64,000 bases of DNA. Origin: a virus. Made by a program: the position numbers and the translations under genes. Positions within the stretch are counted from its first letter, which is position 1; each line of letters opens with the position of its first letter. The stretch lies in IMG/VR virus record IMGVR_UViG_3300039191_000223, positions 38,700 through 102,699 of that record; one strand, written 5' to 3'. This document shows, in pieces, positions 55,959 through 64,000 of this stretch. Under the pieces are notes generated by a model that saw only the letters and a list, made by a program, of their open reading frames with translations, did no database searches and was not told the origin of the DNA.

Positions 55959-56985
55959 AGCCGCCTGTTTCACAGACATTCATTGGGGTAGGAAGAACAA
56001 CTCCGAATTACATAACCAAGACTGTTTGCGATTCATTGATTGGTTCTGCGAACAAGTCCGTGCAGACGACAACATAGACCACATCGTCTTTATGGGCGAC
56101 TGGTTTGAGCATCGAAACGCTCTCAACGGTCTAACACTAGATTATGCATATCGTGGTGCCAAGAAGCTACAGGCTTTAAACCTGCCAGTATATTTCATTG
56201 TAGGTAACCATGATCTGTACTATCGGACAACAAGGGAGGTATTCTCAACAAACTTCTTCGATGCTCTCGGATTCAACATGATCCAAGAACCAACCGTCAT
56301 AGAAGAGCTTGGGGAAACGGGGGCACTCATGTGTCCCTTCCTCTTTGAAAGCGAGTATGCTAGTCTGGTATCTTACCTCAAAGTGCCGGTTTGGTTCGGC
56401 CACTTTGAATTCAAAGGGTTCGTCATCACTGGCGATACGAAGAAGATGGAACATGGTCCAGATGCTAAAGAGTTTAAAAGTGCTCGACGTATATTCTCTG
56501 GCCATTTCCATAAGAGGCAAGCAGAAGGAAACGTGACCTATATTGGCAATGCATTCCCCGCAGATTTTAGCGATGCGAACGACAATAAACGGGGTATGAT
56601 GATCTACCAATACGATAGGGATGGGGTTGAGTTCATAGATTGGCCGGATTGTCCTAGTTATATCAAGACAACATTGACCAAACTTGCTGCTGATCCCAAA
56701 GGTATTCTGCGCAAAGATGCAGTTGTAAACTGCGTGGTCGATAAAGACATTACACTAGAACAGAGTGTGAAGCTGCGAGAACAGCTTACCAAGAAATTCA
56801 GCCTACGAGAATTGAACCTGCAAGAGAATCCTGAACGGCTCGCATCACTTGAAGACACTGCGATTGATGAAGCAGAACTTGAAGAACTCGATACAACCGA
56901 CGCTCTCGTAGAAAACATGCTCAGCAAGATAGAAGCTGACAGCATCAACAATGACAAACTTATCAAACTATACAAGGAGCTTTGA
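55951..56985 (+). CDS. 47: recombination endonuclease subunit gp47 (SbcD/Mre11-like), 344 aa
   Basis: FTDIHWG, FMGDWFEHR, VGNHDLY and SGHFHKRQ are the metallophosphoesterase motifs of SbcD. Start ATG 55951 overlaps the gp55 stop. Works with gp46 to resect DNA ends. Confidence 0.92.
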   Translation: MNKAACFTDIHWGRKNNSELHNQDCLRFIDWFCEQVRADDNIDHIVFMGDWFEHRNALNGLTLDYAYRGAKKLQALNLPVYFIVGNHDLYYRTTREVFSTNFFDALGFNMIQEPTVIEELGETGALMCPFLFESEYASLVSYLKVPVWFGHFEFKGFVITGDTKKMEHGPDAKEFKSARRIFSGHFHKRQAEGNVTYIGNAFPADFSDANDNKRGMMIYQYDRDGVEFIDWPDCPSYIKTTLTKLAADPKGILRKDAVVNCVVDKDITLEQSVKLREQLTKKFSLRELNLQENPERLASLEDTAIDEAELEELDTTDALVENMLSKIEADSINNDKLIKLYKEL

Positions 56986-59159
56986 TGTCAACGCCAGTCA
57001 AGTTCAAAGAGCTAACCCTACGAAATTTTATGTCGTATGGTAACAACGATACTACAATCAATCTAGATTTCAACGAGCCAATCCTTATTATAGGGAAGAA
57101 CCACGATGCTATCGTAAACGGTCAGATTGATAGTAACGGTGCAGGTAAATCCGCCATACTAGATGCACTGGCATATGCACTGTACGATAAGACTATCTCC
57201 AATAAAGAGAAGTCTAATCTCATCAACAACATCAACAAAAAGAACTTGGAAGTAACATTGACCTTTGAAAAGGACGGTGTTACATACAAGATCATTCGCA
57301 TGCGTAAAAGCAAAACAAAAGCTGATGTTCAATTTCTTGTCTCCAACAAAGATCAAGAGTTTGTAGATAAGACACCTGACAGTATCGCAAATACCAACAA
57401 AGAAGTGGAACGTATCATTGGCCTACCGTTTGATGTATTCTCTCGCATCATCGTATTCAGTGCGAGCTTTCAACCATTCCTTGATCTACCCAGCCGCCAT
57501 GCCAATAAGGCAAGTCAAACTAGCATCATGGAAGAGTTATTCGGCTATACCGAGCTTACCGATAAGGCTGAAGCCCTCAAAGAAAAGATCAAAGGTGTGA
57601 AAGGTGAATTTTCCCATCTACAGGACTTACAGGAACAAGTAAACCAAGAGAAAGAGCGTCACGCGAAGCAACTCAGTGACGTTTCTGAGCGGCTACAATC
57701 GTGGGATGTTGAACACCGCGATAAGATTTTTGATAAGAGCGCTAAACTCGAAGAGCTACGTAAAATTGATCTTGATAGCGAACGCACTATACAGGAGAAA
57801 TTAAAGAAGATACGTGAAGATATTGGTACACTGGAGTCAGACAACAGAGTAGTAGAATCGGAAAAGAAGTCTCTCGAACATCAACGTGATACACAGACAG
57901 CCCAGATCGCACGCCTGAAAAAAGCACGCGAAACGGTAGAGCTTATCGAAAGCAAGATTGATTTTGATAAGCAATTGAAAATCATAGAATCCATTGTTGA
58001 AAAAGAGAGTGACGTGAAGGAGCAGTACGATTTCGTAAAATATTACACTTCACAGGTTGAAGAGAATAAAGCTACAGACATTGAACTGCAAAGGGAACTT
58101 GAGACCCTAAAGTCTAATAAATGCCCTTACTGTAGCCAAGCAATGCACGACGCTGAAGAAAGGATCAAGAATCTACATCCCACTCTTGTTGAGCTTGGCA
58201 ATGTTATTACCGAGAACGAAGCCAAACGAGATGAGGCGGCATCTAAGCTAGCAGCTGCCGAAGATAACGTAGAGAAGCTTACGAAGAAATCTATTTTCAA
58301 AGGCTCTATGGGAGAATACAACAAAGTACGCGACCAGTATAGAGACAATAAAGCTTTGCTGGAATCTAGCGAAGAGAGTAATGGTGTTGATTTAGATTTG
58401 GCAATTGAAAGCAAAGAAAGCGACATCATAAGCATTCGGGAAAAAATCAGTATCAAGCGAACAGAGCTTAAAACTATGCAAGACTCCACGGATTTTGATA
58501 GCGCATCTGCAATTGAACGTATTGTTGTGAATATTGAGAACTTAGAAAATACACTAGAAGGGCTCAAGAAAGAAAGCAATCCACACAAAGCAACGTTTGA
58601 TGACTTGAATAATGTTGAGTTCAAAAATGATCATGCCGAAAAGCTAAATGATCTTGACGTAGAACTCCGGCATCAGGAATTTTTACTCAAGCTACTTACC
58701 AAAAAGGATTCGTTCGTAAGAAAGAATTTGTTGGACCGTAGCCTTCCATTCTTGAACAAAAGATTGATGATATACTTGGAGAAGTTAGGACTGCCACACC
58801 GCGTTGAATTCCAGCCGGATATGTCTGCAAAAATTTCACAGTTTGGTACTGAGTTAGACTTCAGCAGCCTTTCATCCGGTCAAAGGGCACGGGTTAACCT
58901 AGCACTGGCTTTCGCCTTCCGCGATGTGCTACAAGCTAGACATGGTAAGATTTCGTTCTGTATGCTTGACGAATGTCTAGATACTGGATTGGGTAACGTT
59001 GGTGTTCAACTAGCTTCCAAGATGATCAAGGAAATCGCCACGGAGGATGGTATGTCTATGTTTATTATATCGCACCGTGACGAGATTGCCAGTATGTTCA
59101 AGAACCAGATGGTTGTTGAATTGGAGAATGGCTTCTCACGTATCGATCAAGCTGCCTGA
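56985..59159 (+). CDS. 46: recombination endonuclease subunit gp46 (SbcC/Rad50-like), 724 aa
   Basis: Walker A NGAGKSAILDA, coiled coils with the zinc hook KCPYC at about residue 378, ABC signature FSSLSSGQRAR and Walker B CMLDECLD. Full length; ATPase partner of gp47. Confidence 0.95.
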   Translation: MSTPVKFKELTLRNFMSYGNNDTTINLDFNEPILIIGKNHDAIVNGQIDSNGAGKSAILDALAYALYDKTISNKEKSNLINNINKKNLEVTLTFEKDGVTYKIIRMRKSKTKADVQFLVSNKDQEFVDKTPDSIANTNKEVERIIGLPFDVFSRIIVFSASFQPFLDLPSRHANKASQTSIMEELFGYTELTDKAEALKEKIKGVKGEFSHLQDLQEQVNQEKERHAKQLSDVSERLQSWDVEHRDKIFDKSAKLEELRKIDLDSERTIQEKLKKIREDIGTLESDNRVVESEKKSLEHQRDTQTAQIARLKKARETVELIESKIDFDKQLKIIESIVEKESDVKEQYDFVKYYTSQVEENKATDIELQRELETLKSNKCPYCSQAMHDAEERIKNLHPTLVELGNVITENEAKRDEAASKLAAAEDNVEKLTKKSIFKGSMGEYNKVRDQYRDNKALLESSEESNGVDLDLAIESKESDIISIREKISIKRTELKTMQDSTDFDSASAIERIVVNIENLENTLEGLKKESNPHKATFDDLNNVEFKNDHAEKLNDLDVELRHQEFLLKLLTKKDSFVRKNLLDRSLPFLNKRLMIYLEKLGLPHRVEFQPDMSAKISQFGTELDFSSLSSGQRARVNLALAFAFRDVLQARHGKISFCMLDECLDTGLGNVGVQLASKMIKEIATEDGMSMFIISHRDEIASMFKNQMVVELENGFSRIDQAA

Positions 59160-59644
59160 GAAGCTATCCACACGATAGTCTCATATATTTCAAGGTCGTA
59201 CATCGGTAGAGTTTTGAATTCTCCAATGATGACGACCTTGAAATCTCCACTATCAACATATCCATCAAATTTAGCCCGCATGTAAGGCCCCACGTAGTTA
59301 CTGTCAAAACATACCTCATCGGTACATACGATGGCATGGCGATAATCTATAACGCCGTCCACAATTCTATCATATGTGATTGCTCGGGGCTCATAACCTC
59401 GCTTCCATAGTTCGTAATAAATTGCACTTGCAAAATCATCACAATCACCAACCACGGTATGTAAGCTAGAATAGTAATTGAATCTTTCAGGGATACCAAA
59501 CTCACCGGAATATTCTTGGGGTTGGAATCTCTTAACTACGGATTCATGAATTGAAATAAAATCATTGGCCTCATCGCGGGTAAGCGCAAAGCAGGGCACC
59601 ATCAATATTGTAGATAACACCAAAACCGTTAACCACCTGTACAT
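59147..59644 (-). CDS. exported transglutaminase-like cysteine peptidase, 165 aa
   Basis: Signal peptide (residues 1-20), then VVGDCDDFA with the catalytic Cys, a later His in YRHAIV, and Asp in CFDSN: the BTLCP-type triad. Convergent with gp46 and overlapping it by 13 bases. Export suggests an envelope or superinfection role. Confidence 0.65.
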   Translation of the reverse strand: MYRWLTVLVLSTILMVPCFALTRDEANDFISIHESVVKRFQPQEYSGEFGIPERFNYYSSLHTVVGDCDDFASAIYYELWKRGYEPRAITYDRIVDGVIDYRHAIVCTDEVCFDSNYVGPYMRAKFDGYVDSGDFKVVIIGEFKTLPMYDLEIYETIVWIASQAA

Positions 59645-59725
59645 CGCAATATTCTCCTTGTGTTACGAATCTACACAAGTATATATTGCACTGCACAAAT
59701 TGTCTATAAATATATGGTTACAGTT

Positions 59726-61411
59726 TTATGACACTACAGTGAATGCATCTTTCCACCACTGTGGTGCGTTCTTTTTATACTTGTTCCATAGGAATCCGAA
59801 GGACTCGTCGAGGATGTAAGTGTTACCCCAATCCTCTGGAGAACGCACTACCCTACCGCCGCCTTGAATGATAGAAATCATGGCCTGCCGCATGTACCAT
59901 TCTTCGGACAAGTCTTTACGCCGCTTCACCCATTCGTCGCCCAGAAAGGGGAATGGTACTTTAACAAAGATAGCAAAACGAGCAGTGTCGTCCATTAGGT
60001 CCAGACCTTCGGTGCATGAAGGTGATACCAGAACCATGGGCTCATTACCTTCATTCTCCGTAAACTCTTCAATGCACTCGTCTCTGCTAGAATTCTCATC
60101 CTGATTGTGTGTGATAACCCGCTGTTTGATCTTGCTCTCAAGTTGGTCTACAAGCCATGAAGAAACTTGAAAACTTCCGGTATGAACGATGCCAGATTCT
60201 CCTTCATGAGCATTACACAGATCGACAACGCGCTTAAGCATCTTGTCACGGTCCTTCGTGCGCTCCGGCTTGTGCCACCCATACGACATTTTAGCGGTCG
60301 GCATGAAGTATACTGGGCGATTGGATGGTGCAAACTCTGATGGCATATCAACCACTGCAATCTGATCCTCTGGAATACCAAGATCACGAGCATAACTGTT
60401 GAAGTCCAGAATCGTGGACGACATGAACAGGAATCTATCAGCCTTCGGCTTTAGGATTTGATTGAACAGATTTGCACCATAAATTTCCTTGAACTCAAAC
60501 GCGGTCTTATCGACCATAAGCACATAGTACTTCTCCAGAACGTCGAAGGATATTTCAGCCAATCGCTTAGTTATAGCACGGTAACGTTTGAACTCTTTGT
60601 ATTCCTTCTTGGTTCTAATCTCAGAAGGTAGTAGAGATGCTTTTGTCTGAAATTCATACTTACTATCAATACCTTTCACGCTCTTTTCTAGCTCGAAATA
60701 CTTACTGTCCACGGCAGGAAAATATTGATCCACAATGAACTGGTGTGCCTCCTTCAAGTTACGTGGCTTGAAGAAACTAGCACCCACTTTCTCACATCGA
60801 CCTTTACTGACAGATACCGCACGATGACTGACTAGATTGTTCTCTAGCGTATGGCACTCATCGAAGACCATGAGGTCTCTTACAGGGAAGTCAGTAGTAT
60901 TCCCCGGAAAAAGTTCAGAATACAGCAGAGCGAGCTTGTAGTTAAGCACAACGTGTGGTGTGGTGCGTATCGACGCAAATGCTTGTTTGGCGGGGCATGA
61001 AACGCACTTAGGCTTGATATCGTCACCAATATCACAGTTCAATCCAAGCTTGGTTGTGCAGAAGTAGTTAGCCTTACCGTAGACCGAAACCAATTCACCG
61101 TTAGTAAAGCTTTCTTCGTACTGTCGTTGAAGGATTCGTTGTGGAGTCAGAATGTAGGAAGTGCCCAATGGGCCATGTCCAAGAAAGCTGGAATACGTAA
61201 CCGCAATTGGCGACTTACCACCACCGACAGGGATTTGACAAAAGATGTATTTTGCATCAGCTGGTAGATTAGCCATCCAATCAAGAACAAACTTCTGGCT
61301 TTCACGCGGCTGATAATCCGGCATTGCCCAGTGGTCCCAAATATTCCTCTTGGACAAGATGGGCCTATTACCTGTCGGTTCTTCAAAATCTACCATATTG
61401 CTCTCTGTCAT
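59726..61411 (-). CDS. DinG/XPD-like superfamily 2 helicase with Fe-S cysteines, 561 aa
   Basis: Walker A PVGGGKSPIA, an insertion with four Cys (FCTTKLGLNC, PKCVSCPAK) that would hold an Fe-S cluster, DEAH-type VFDECHTLENN, and motif VI GGGRVVRSPEDWG. Start MTESNMVDFEE. Unwinds DNA or R-loops; takes the place of a replication or repair helicase. Confidence 0.85.
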   Translation of the reverse strand: MTESNMVDFEEPTGNRPILSKRNIWDHWAMPDYQPRESQKFVLDWMANLPADAKYIFCQIPVGGGKSPIAVTYSSFLGHGPLGTSYILTPQRILQRQYEESFTNGELVSVYGKANYFCTTKLGLNCDIGDDIKPKCVSCPAKQAFASIRTTPHVVLNYKLALLYSELFPGNTTDFPVRDLMVFDECHTLENNLVSHRAVSVSKGRCEKVGASFFKPRNLKEAHQFIVDQYFPAVDSKYFELEKSVKGIDSKYEFQTKASLLPSEIRTKKEYKEFKRYRAITKRLAEISFDVLEKYYVLMVDKTAFEFKEIYGANLFNQILKPKADRFLFMSSTILDFNSYARDLGIPEDQIAVVDMPSEFAPSNRPVYFMPTAKMSYGWHKPERTKDRDKMLKRVVDLCNAHEGESGIVHTGSFQVSSWLVDQLESKIKQRVITHNQDENSSRDECIEEFTENEGNEPMVLVSPSCTEGLDLMDDTARFAIFVKVPFPFLGDEWVKRRKDLSEEWYMRQAMISIIQGGGRVVRSPEDWGNTYILDESFGFLWNKYKKNAPQWWKDAFTVVS

Positions 61412-61469
61412 TATTATTTTTCTCCAAAGTCCCCAGAGTATACCAAACAACCACTGTGAATTCAATCTT

Positions 61470-62123
61470 GTAACATTTTGTTCACATTTGAGGTACTTTT
61501 CTTCTTTTAAACATGAATTTAAGACAATCGGGGACTCGTCACACTCGGGTACTAACCTTTACAATTGATAGCTTTGGTAGTTTGCAGCTTTACCATAACA
61601 ACAATCTCATATGATTAAGATAGTTGCGCTTTTTTACAAAAGTAGGTTATACTCGTTTGACGACTTAGTGATTTCTTGGCAAGTATTGCGTTCAGCTTAT
61701 CAGGTAGATTTGGATATTCAATATCTCGAAGTGTAATCTAATCCAGAGCGGGTTAGACTCTGGTGCTACACAAGCTCCCATGACTTAAAAAGGCGTATTT
61801 CAGCCCACCATCTGTGTGATTAACCTGTTTGTCCGTTCTTTTCGATGATTGTCACAGAAATCAAACAACCATCGCTATTTGTGCTGATACCGCTACGTGT
61901 TCTTTGCAGAACTCCATGTGCGCAGCCACGCCACACCTCGATGTTGAATTGGTGGGACTTTACCCGCTAACACTAATGTCAAACGTACAATACCGAACCC
62001 ACAGTGATAGACGGAAAGTGCGAGTCCCCATGATGCTTTTTACGGCATCGGTACACTTGAACTCTAAGCCCCACATCCATGTTGAGGCTCCGACATACTT
62101 GCTTTGTATTGGAATCGAATTGT
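61470..62123 (-). other. 650-base stretch without recognisable genes
   Basis: No convincing frame on either strand. Contains tRNA T-arm-like pieces (AATTCGATTCC near 62110; GAGTTCAAGT near 62055; GGGTTCGG near 62000) and a hairpin CCAGAG/CTCTGG (61744-61764), but no complete cloverleaf. Possibly a degenerate tRNA island or a structured leader for the helicase. Confidence 0.4.
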
Positions 62124-62867
62124 CTACGCTTTTTTAAGTTCTCTTATGGTCTGGTTATAATCTTGTTTACAGTCTCTATATGTTCTCTCGGCAATGTAGT
62201 ACATAACCACACTGTCGTTGATATCTTCTATGGGTTTTGGGACATTCTTGAGTGCAATTACGTTTTTTTGAATATCCCTTAGAAAATTAACCCAGTCAGA
62301 ATCTATCTCATCATTCTCTGTAAGTACCTTATATATGTCTGGCTTCTTGAAACTACCACCAGCGATACCTTCATTATTTCGGTACTCAACTTTTTTACCC
62401 TTTTGAATAGCTGGATAAGTTAATTTCGCTGCGAGTCTCTTGACCGTGGATGGTGCAAGAACAACCATTTCCGTATTAGTTCTAGTGAAGAACTGTCTAC
62501 GAAGCATTGTGCCAAACGTCACCAAGTCAATTAATGGACCCTCAGCAGACGAATAACTATAGCCTTCTATTAGGCAAAGCGTATTGTACGCAGGGTTGCA
62601 GTTGTTGTCAACGGTCTTGCGGATTAAATTTGAAGTTTTCTGGAAGGTCACTAGCTTGTTCATTTCAAGCTGTGAATAAGATTTTTCATTATTGTAACTT
62701 GTATCAATTGGCTCGATTGTAGCATAATCCGAGCACATATCAAACCATAATCTAAGCTTACCGCTCTTTAAAACTGCTGAGCTTTCGGATGGAAACGAGT
62801 ACGGCACACCATTGACGGTGACGGCAGTTCCAATTGGTGAAGGGTCGATGGTAACTATGTTAATCAT
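62124..62867 (-). CDS. RuvC/RNase-H-like nuclease, 247 aa
   Basis: VTIDPSPIGTAV (first Asp), CLIEGYSYSS with an acidic residue after a long insertion, VVLAPSTVKRLA, and a terminal EDINDSVVMYYIA helix follow the RuvC layout. ATG 62867 overlaps the end of the ATPase gene. Could act as the nuclease of the packaging motor or as a junction resolvase. Confidence 0.65.
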   Translation of the reverse strand: MINIVTIDPSPIGTAVTVNGVPYSFPSESSAVLKSGKLRLWFDMCSDYATIEPIDTSYNNEKSYSQLEMNKLVTFQKTSNLIRKTVDNNCNPAYNTLCLIEGYSYSSAEGPLIDLVTFGTMLRRQFFTRTNTEMVVLAPSTVKRLAAKLTYPAIQKGKKVEYRNNEGIAGGSFKKPDIYKVLTENDEIDSDWVNFLRDIQKNVIALKNVPKPIEDINDSVVMYYIAERTYRDCKQDYNQTIRELKKA

Positions 62868-63624
62868 CAATTGTCACCAACTTACCTTCGTACTCTGTAA
62901 GCCAATTTTCTATCCCCAAATTGGCAATCATACTTTCTTTAAAAAGATTATTACGATTAGGTGGGGCATCCCACGGAATTACAACATGGGACATAACATT
63001 CATTGGTACAGCATATTGGTTTTGGGGACTAGCCGCATCATGCAACATTTGAACAAACAAATTATCTTCTGATGTGGTAATACCAAAACATGATGTGATT
63101 ATAACTTTGGAAGATATACCCAACGCGGGAGTAACATTATCCCAAAATTCATTTTGTTTATTATAAAAAGCAAAATCATCACACCACAATAAAGAAATGG
63201 TTTCCCCTCTAACTGCATTAGCAGTAGCGGCTACAATAGAAATAGAAGACCCGTTAGAAAATGCTACTTTATCTCTATTGAACGTTGTTATTTTTGGCGT
63301 TAACTCATCAGACATAGATTCCAAAGCATTTCTTATGTTTACCATGATTGAACGCGCGGAATCAACAGTTGTCGATGTTATTACTATATTTTTGTCAGAA
63401 TTGTAGATGCTGTACCATAAAACATAAGCCCACGTAGCCGTGGTTACACCCGATTGCCGAGTATTATGCACAATAGTACGCTTGTTGCTTTGGTATTTTG
63501 CGATGAGTTGGTCTTGATAACCGTAGAGTTTTCTAAACGAACGATTAGGTTGCCTATATGGTGTTTTAATTGCAACTTCGTTGTTTATAAAATCGGAAGG
63601 TGTTGATGAATAATTTGTAGCCAT
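62860..63624 (-). CDS. 17: terminase large-subunit ATPase domain only (gp17-like), 254 aa
   Basis: HNTRQSGVTTATW is the TerL Walker A variant (about residue 55), ISLLWCDDFAF Walker B, and VIITSCFG the coupling motif. The end, IANLGIENWLTEYEG, matches the point where TerL ATPase domains join the nuclease domain, and the gene stops there. GAATAAATAAAG precedes it. Confidence 0.8.
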   Translation of the reverse strand: MATNYSSTPSDFINNEVAIKTPYRQPNRSFRKLYGYQDQLIAKYQSNKRTIVHNTRQSGVTTATWAYVLWYSIYNSDKNIVITSTTVDSARSIMVNIRNALESMSDELTPKITTFNRDKVAFSNGSSISIVAATANAVRGETISLLWCDDFAFYNKQNEFWDNVTPALGISSKVIITSCFGITTSEDNLFVQMLHDAASPQNQYAVPMNVMSHVVIPWDAPPNRNNLFKESMIANLGIENWLTEYEGKLVTIDD

Positions 63625-63660
63625 GATGATATCTCCATGGCTTTATTTATTCAATAATTT

Positions 63661-64000
63661 TTAGGATGTAACTATTGCTACCTGTAGGTCATTCTTGTAT
63701 GCAATATCAATCATGTGTTTTGTACCTCTTGAATTATTTACATGAAATGCGAGAAGCGCGTCAGAGAATTCAGCCATTTCTACATTTCGCAAATAACCGG
63801 CACGCTTTCCGTACTTGTCCCAGTTAGCGGGAAACTCATGAACAGTGAAATCGTTCTTATGTGCCCATTCTTTTCCAAACATATCAGGTCCCTTAGCGAG
63901 ACCCGACACAATTTCAATGAGACATCCTTTCTTGGATTGATCTTCAGCGATCTTGTCCAAGAGTTCAAAAACTCTTGCTTTGTTGGTGTACGTGCGGCTG
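63661..64000 (-). CDS. DUF2493 / SLOG-family protein, 5' end outside window
   Basis: SRTYTN continues in frame to the window edge, followed by VSGLAKGPDMFGKEWA and NVEMAEFSDALLAFH, the signature of DUF2493 Rossmann-like nucleotide-binding proteins. Role unknown. Confidence 0.7.
   Translation of the reverse strand, partial: SRTYTNKARVFELLDKIAEDQSKKGCLIEIVSGLAKGPDMFGKEWAHKNDFTVHEFPANWDKYGKRAGYLRNVEMAEFSDALLAFHVNNSRGTKHMIDIAYKNDLQVAIVTS

Noticed and set aside
5245-59159. Full reassignment of UGA to tryptophan
   Set aside because: Several genes, including gp47 and the release factor itself, clearly end in UGA at overlaps with the next start, and no tRNA with anticodon TCA was found.
61829-62137. 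102-aa plus-strand frame
   Set aside because: Composition with scattered Cys/His and no ribosome site; looks like chance reading of a non-coding stretch.

Overview
The window is part of the genome of a large tailed, T4-like myovirus. The evidence is a cluster of T4-type genes: late sigma factor gp55, gp47/gp46 recombination nuclease, portal gp20, prohead protease gp21, gp53-like and tube-cap-like baseplate proteins and a gp17-type packaging ATPase. T4-style late promoter cores (ATAAATA) stand before several structural genes. Signal peptides, a lipobox and a YadA-like remnant suggest a Gram-negative host, but the host cannot be named. Most genes lie on the minus strand; the plus-strand exceptions are single genes and the 55-47-46 operon.

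Layout. (1) 1-28 kb: accessory genes separated by single tRNAs. They include two sulfotransferases, a double-domain 2-oxoglutarate/Fe(II) oxygenase, three FkbM methyltransferases, a family-25-like glycosyltransferase, two RNA ligases, a guanylate-kinase-like protein, GroES, Nudix, NADAR, 2H phosphoesterase and a release factor. (2) 28-41.8 kb: an ATP-dependent DNA ligase followed by a dense tRNA/tRNA-like region with long non-coding structured stretches, an EEP nuclease and a C5 DNA methyltransferase with an XRE regulator. (3) 41.8-47.6 kb: AAA ATPase, nucleotide-salvage-like enzyme, phosphoesterase, BI-1/YccA-like membrane protein, peptide deformylase and MazG. (4) 47.6-55.3 kb: head and baseplate genes. 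(5) 55.4-64 kb: gp55-gp47-gp46, transglutaminase-like protease, DinG/XPD-like helicase, a RuvC-like nuclease overlapping an ATPase-only terminase gene, and a partial DUF2493 gene.

Translation is the dominant theme. About 45 well-formed tRNA genes cover all twenty amino acids, and one has anticodon CTA (amber). Around them are oversized or D-arm-poor tRNA-like elements. The phage also encodes an RF1-type release factor, peptide deformylase, two RNA ligases and initiator tRNAs. Two genes are interrupted in frame by UGA where tryptophan would be expected (the release factor and a glycosyltransferase), and one zinc-ribbon gene has UAG as codon 2. Several small genes have their plausible C-terminus in a neighbouring frame. 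Stop-codon recoding is the most interesting hypothesis; gene decay and sequencing error remain alternatives.

Foreign DNA is visible at 25.92-26.30 kb, a G+C-rich segment carrying an orphan HigA antitoxin whose stop codon lies in an integron-like core site, and at about 34.7-36.2 kb, a methyltransferase/XRE module. Host-type promoters (TTGACA-17-TATAAT-like) precede many tRNA and accessory units, whereas ATAAATA late cores precede virion genes.
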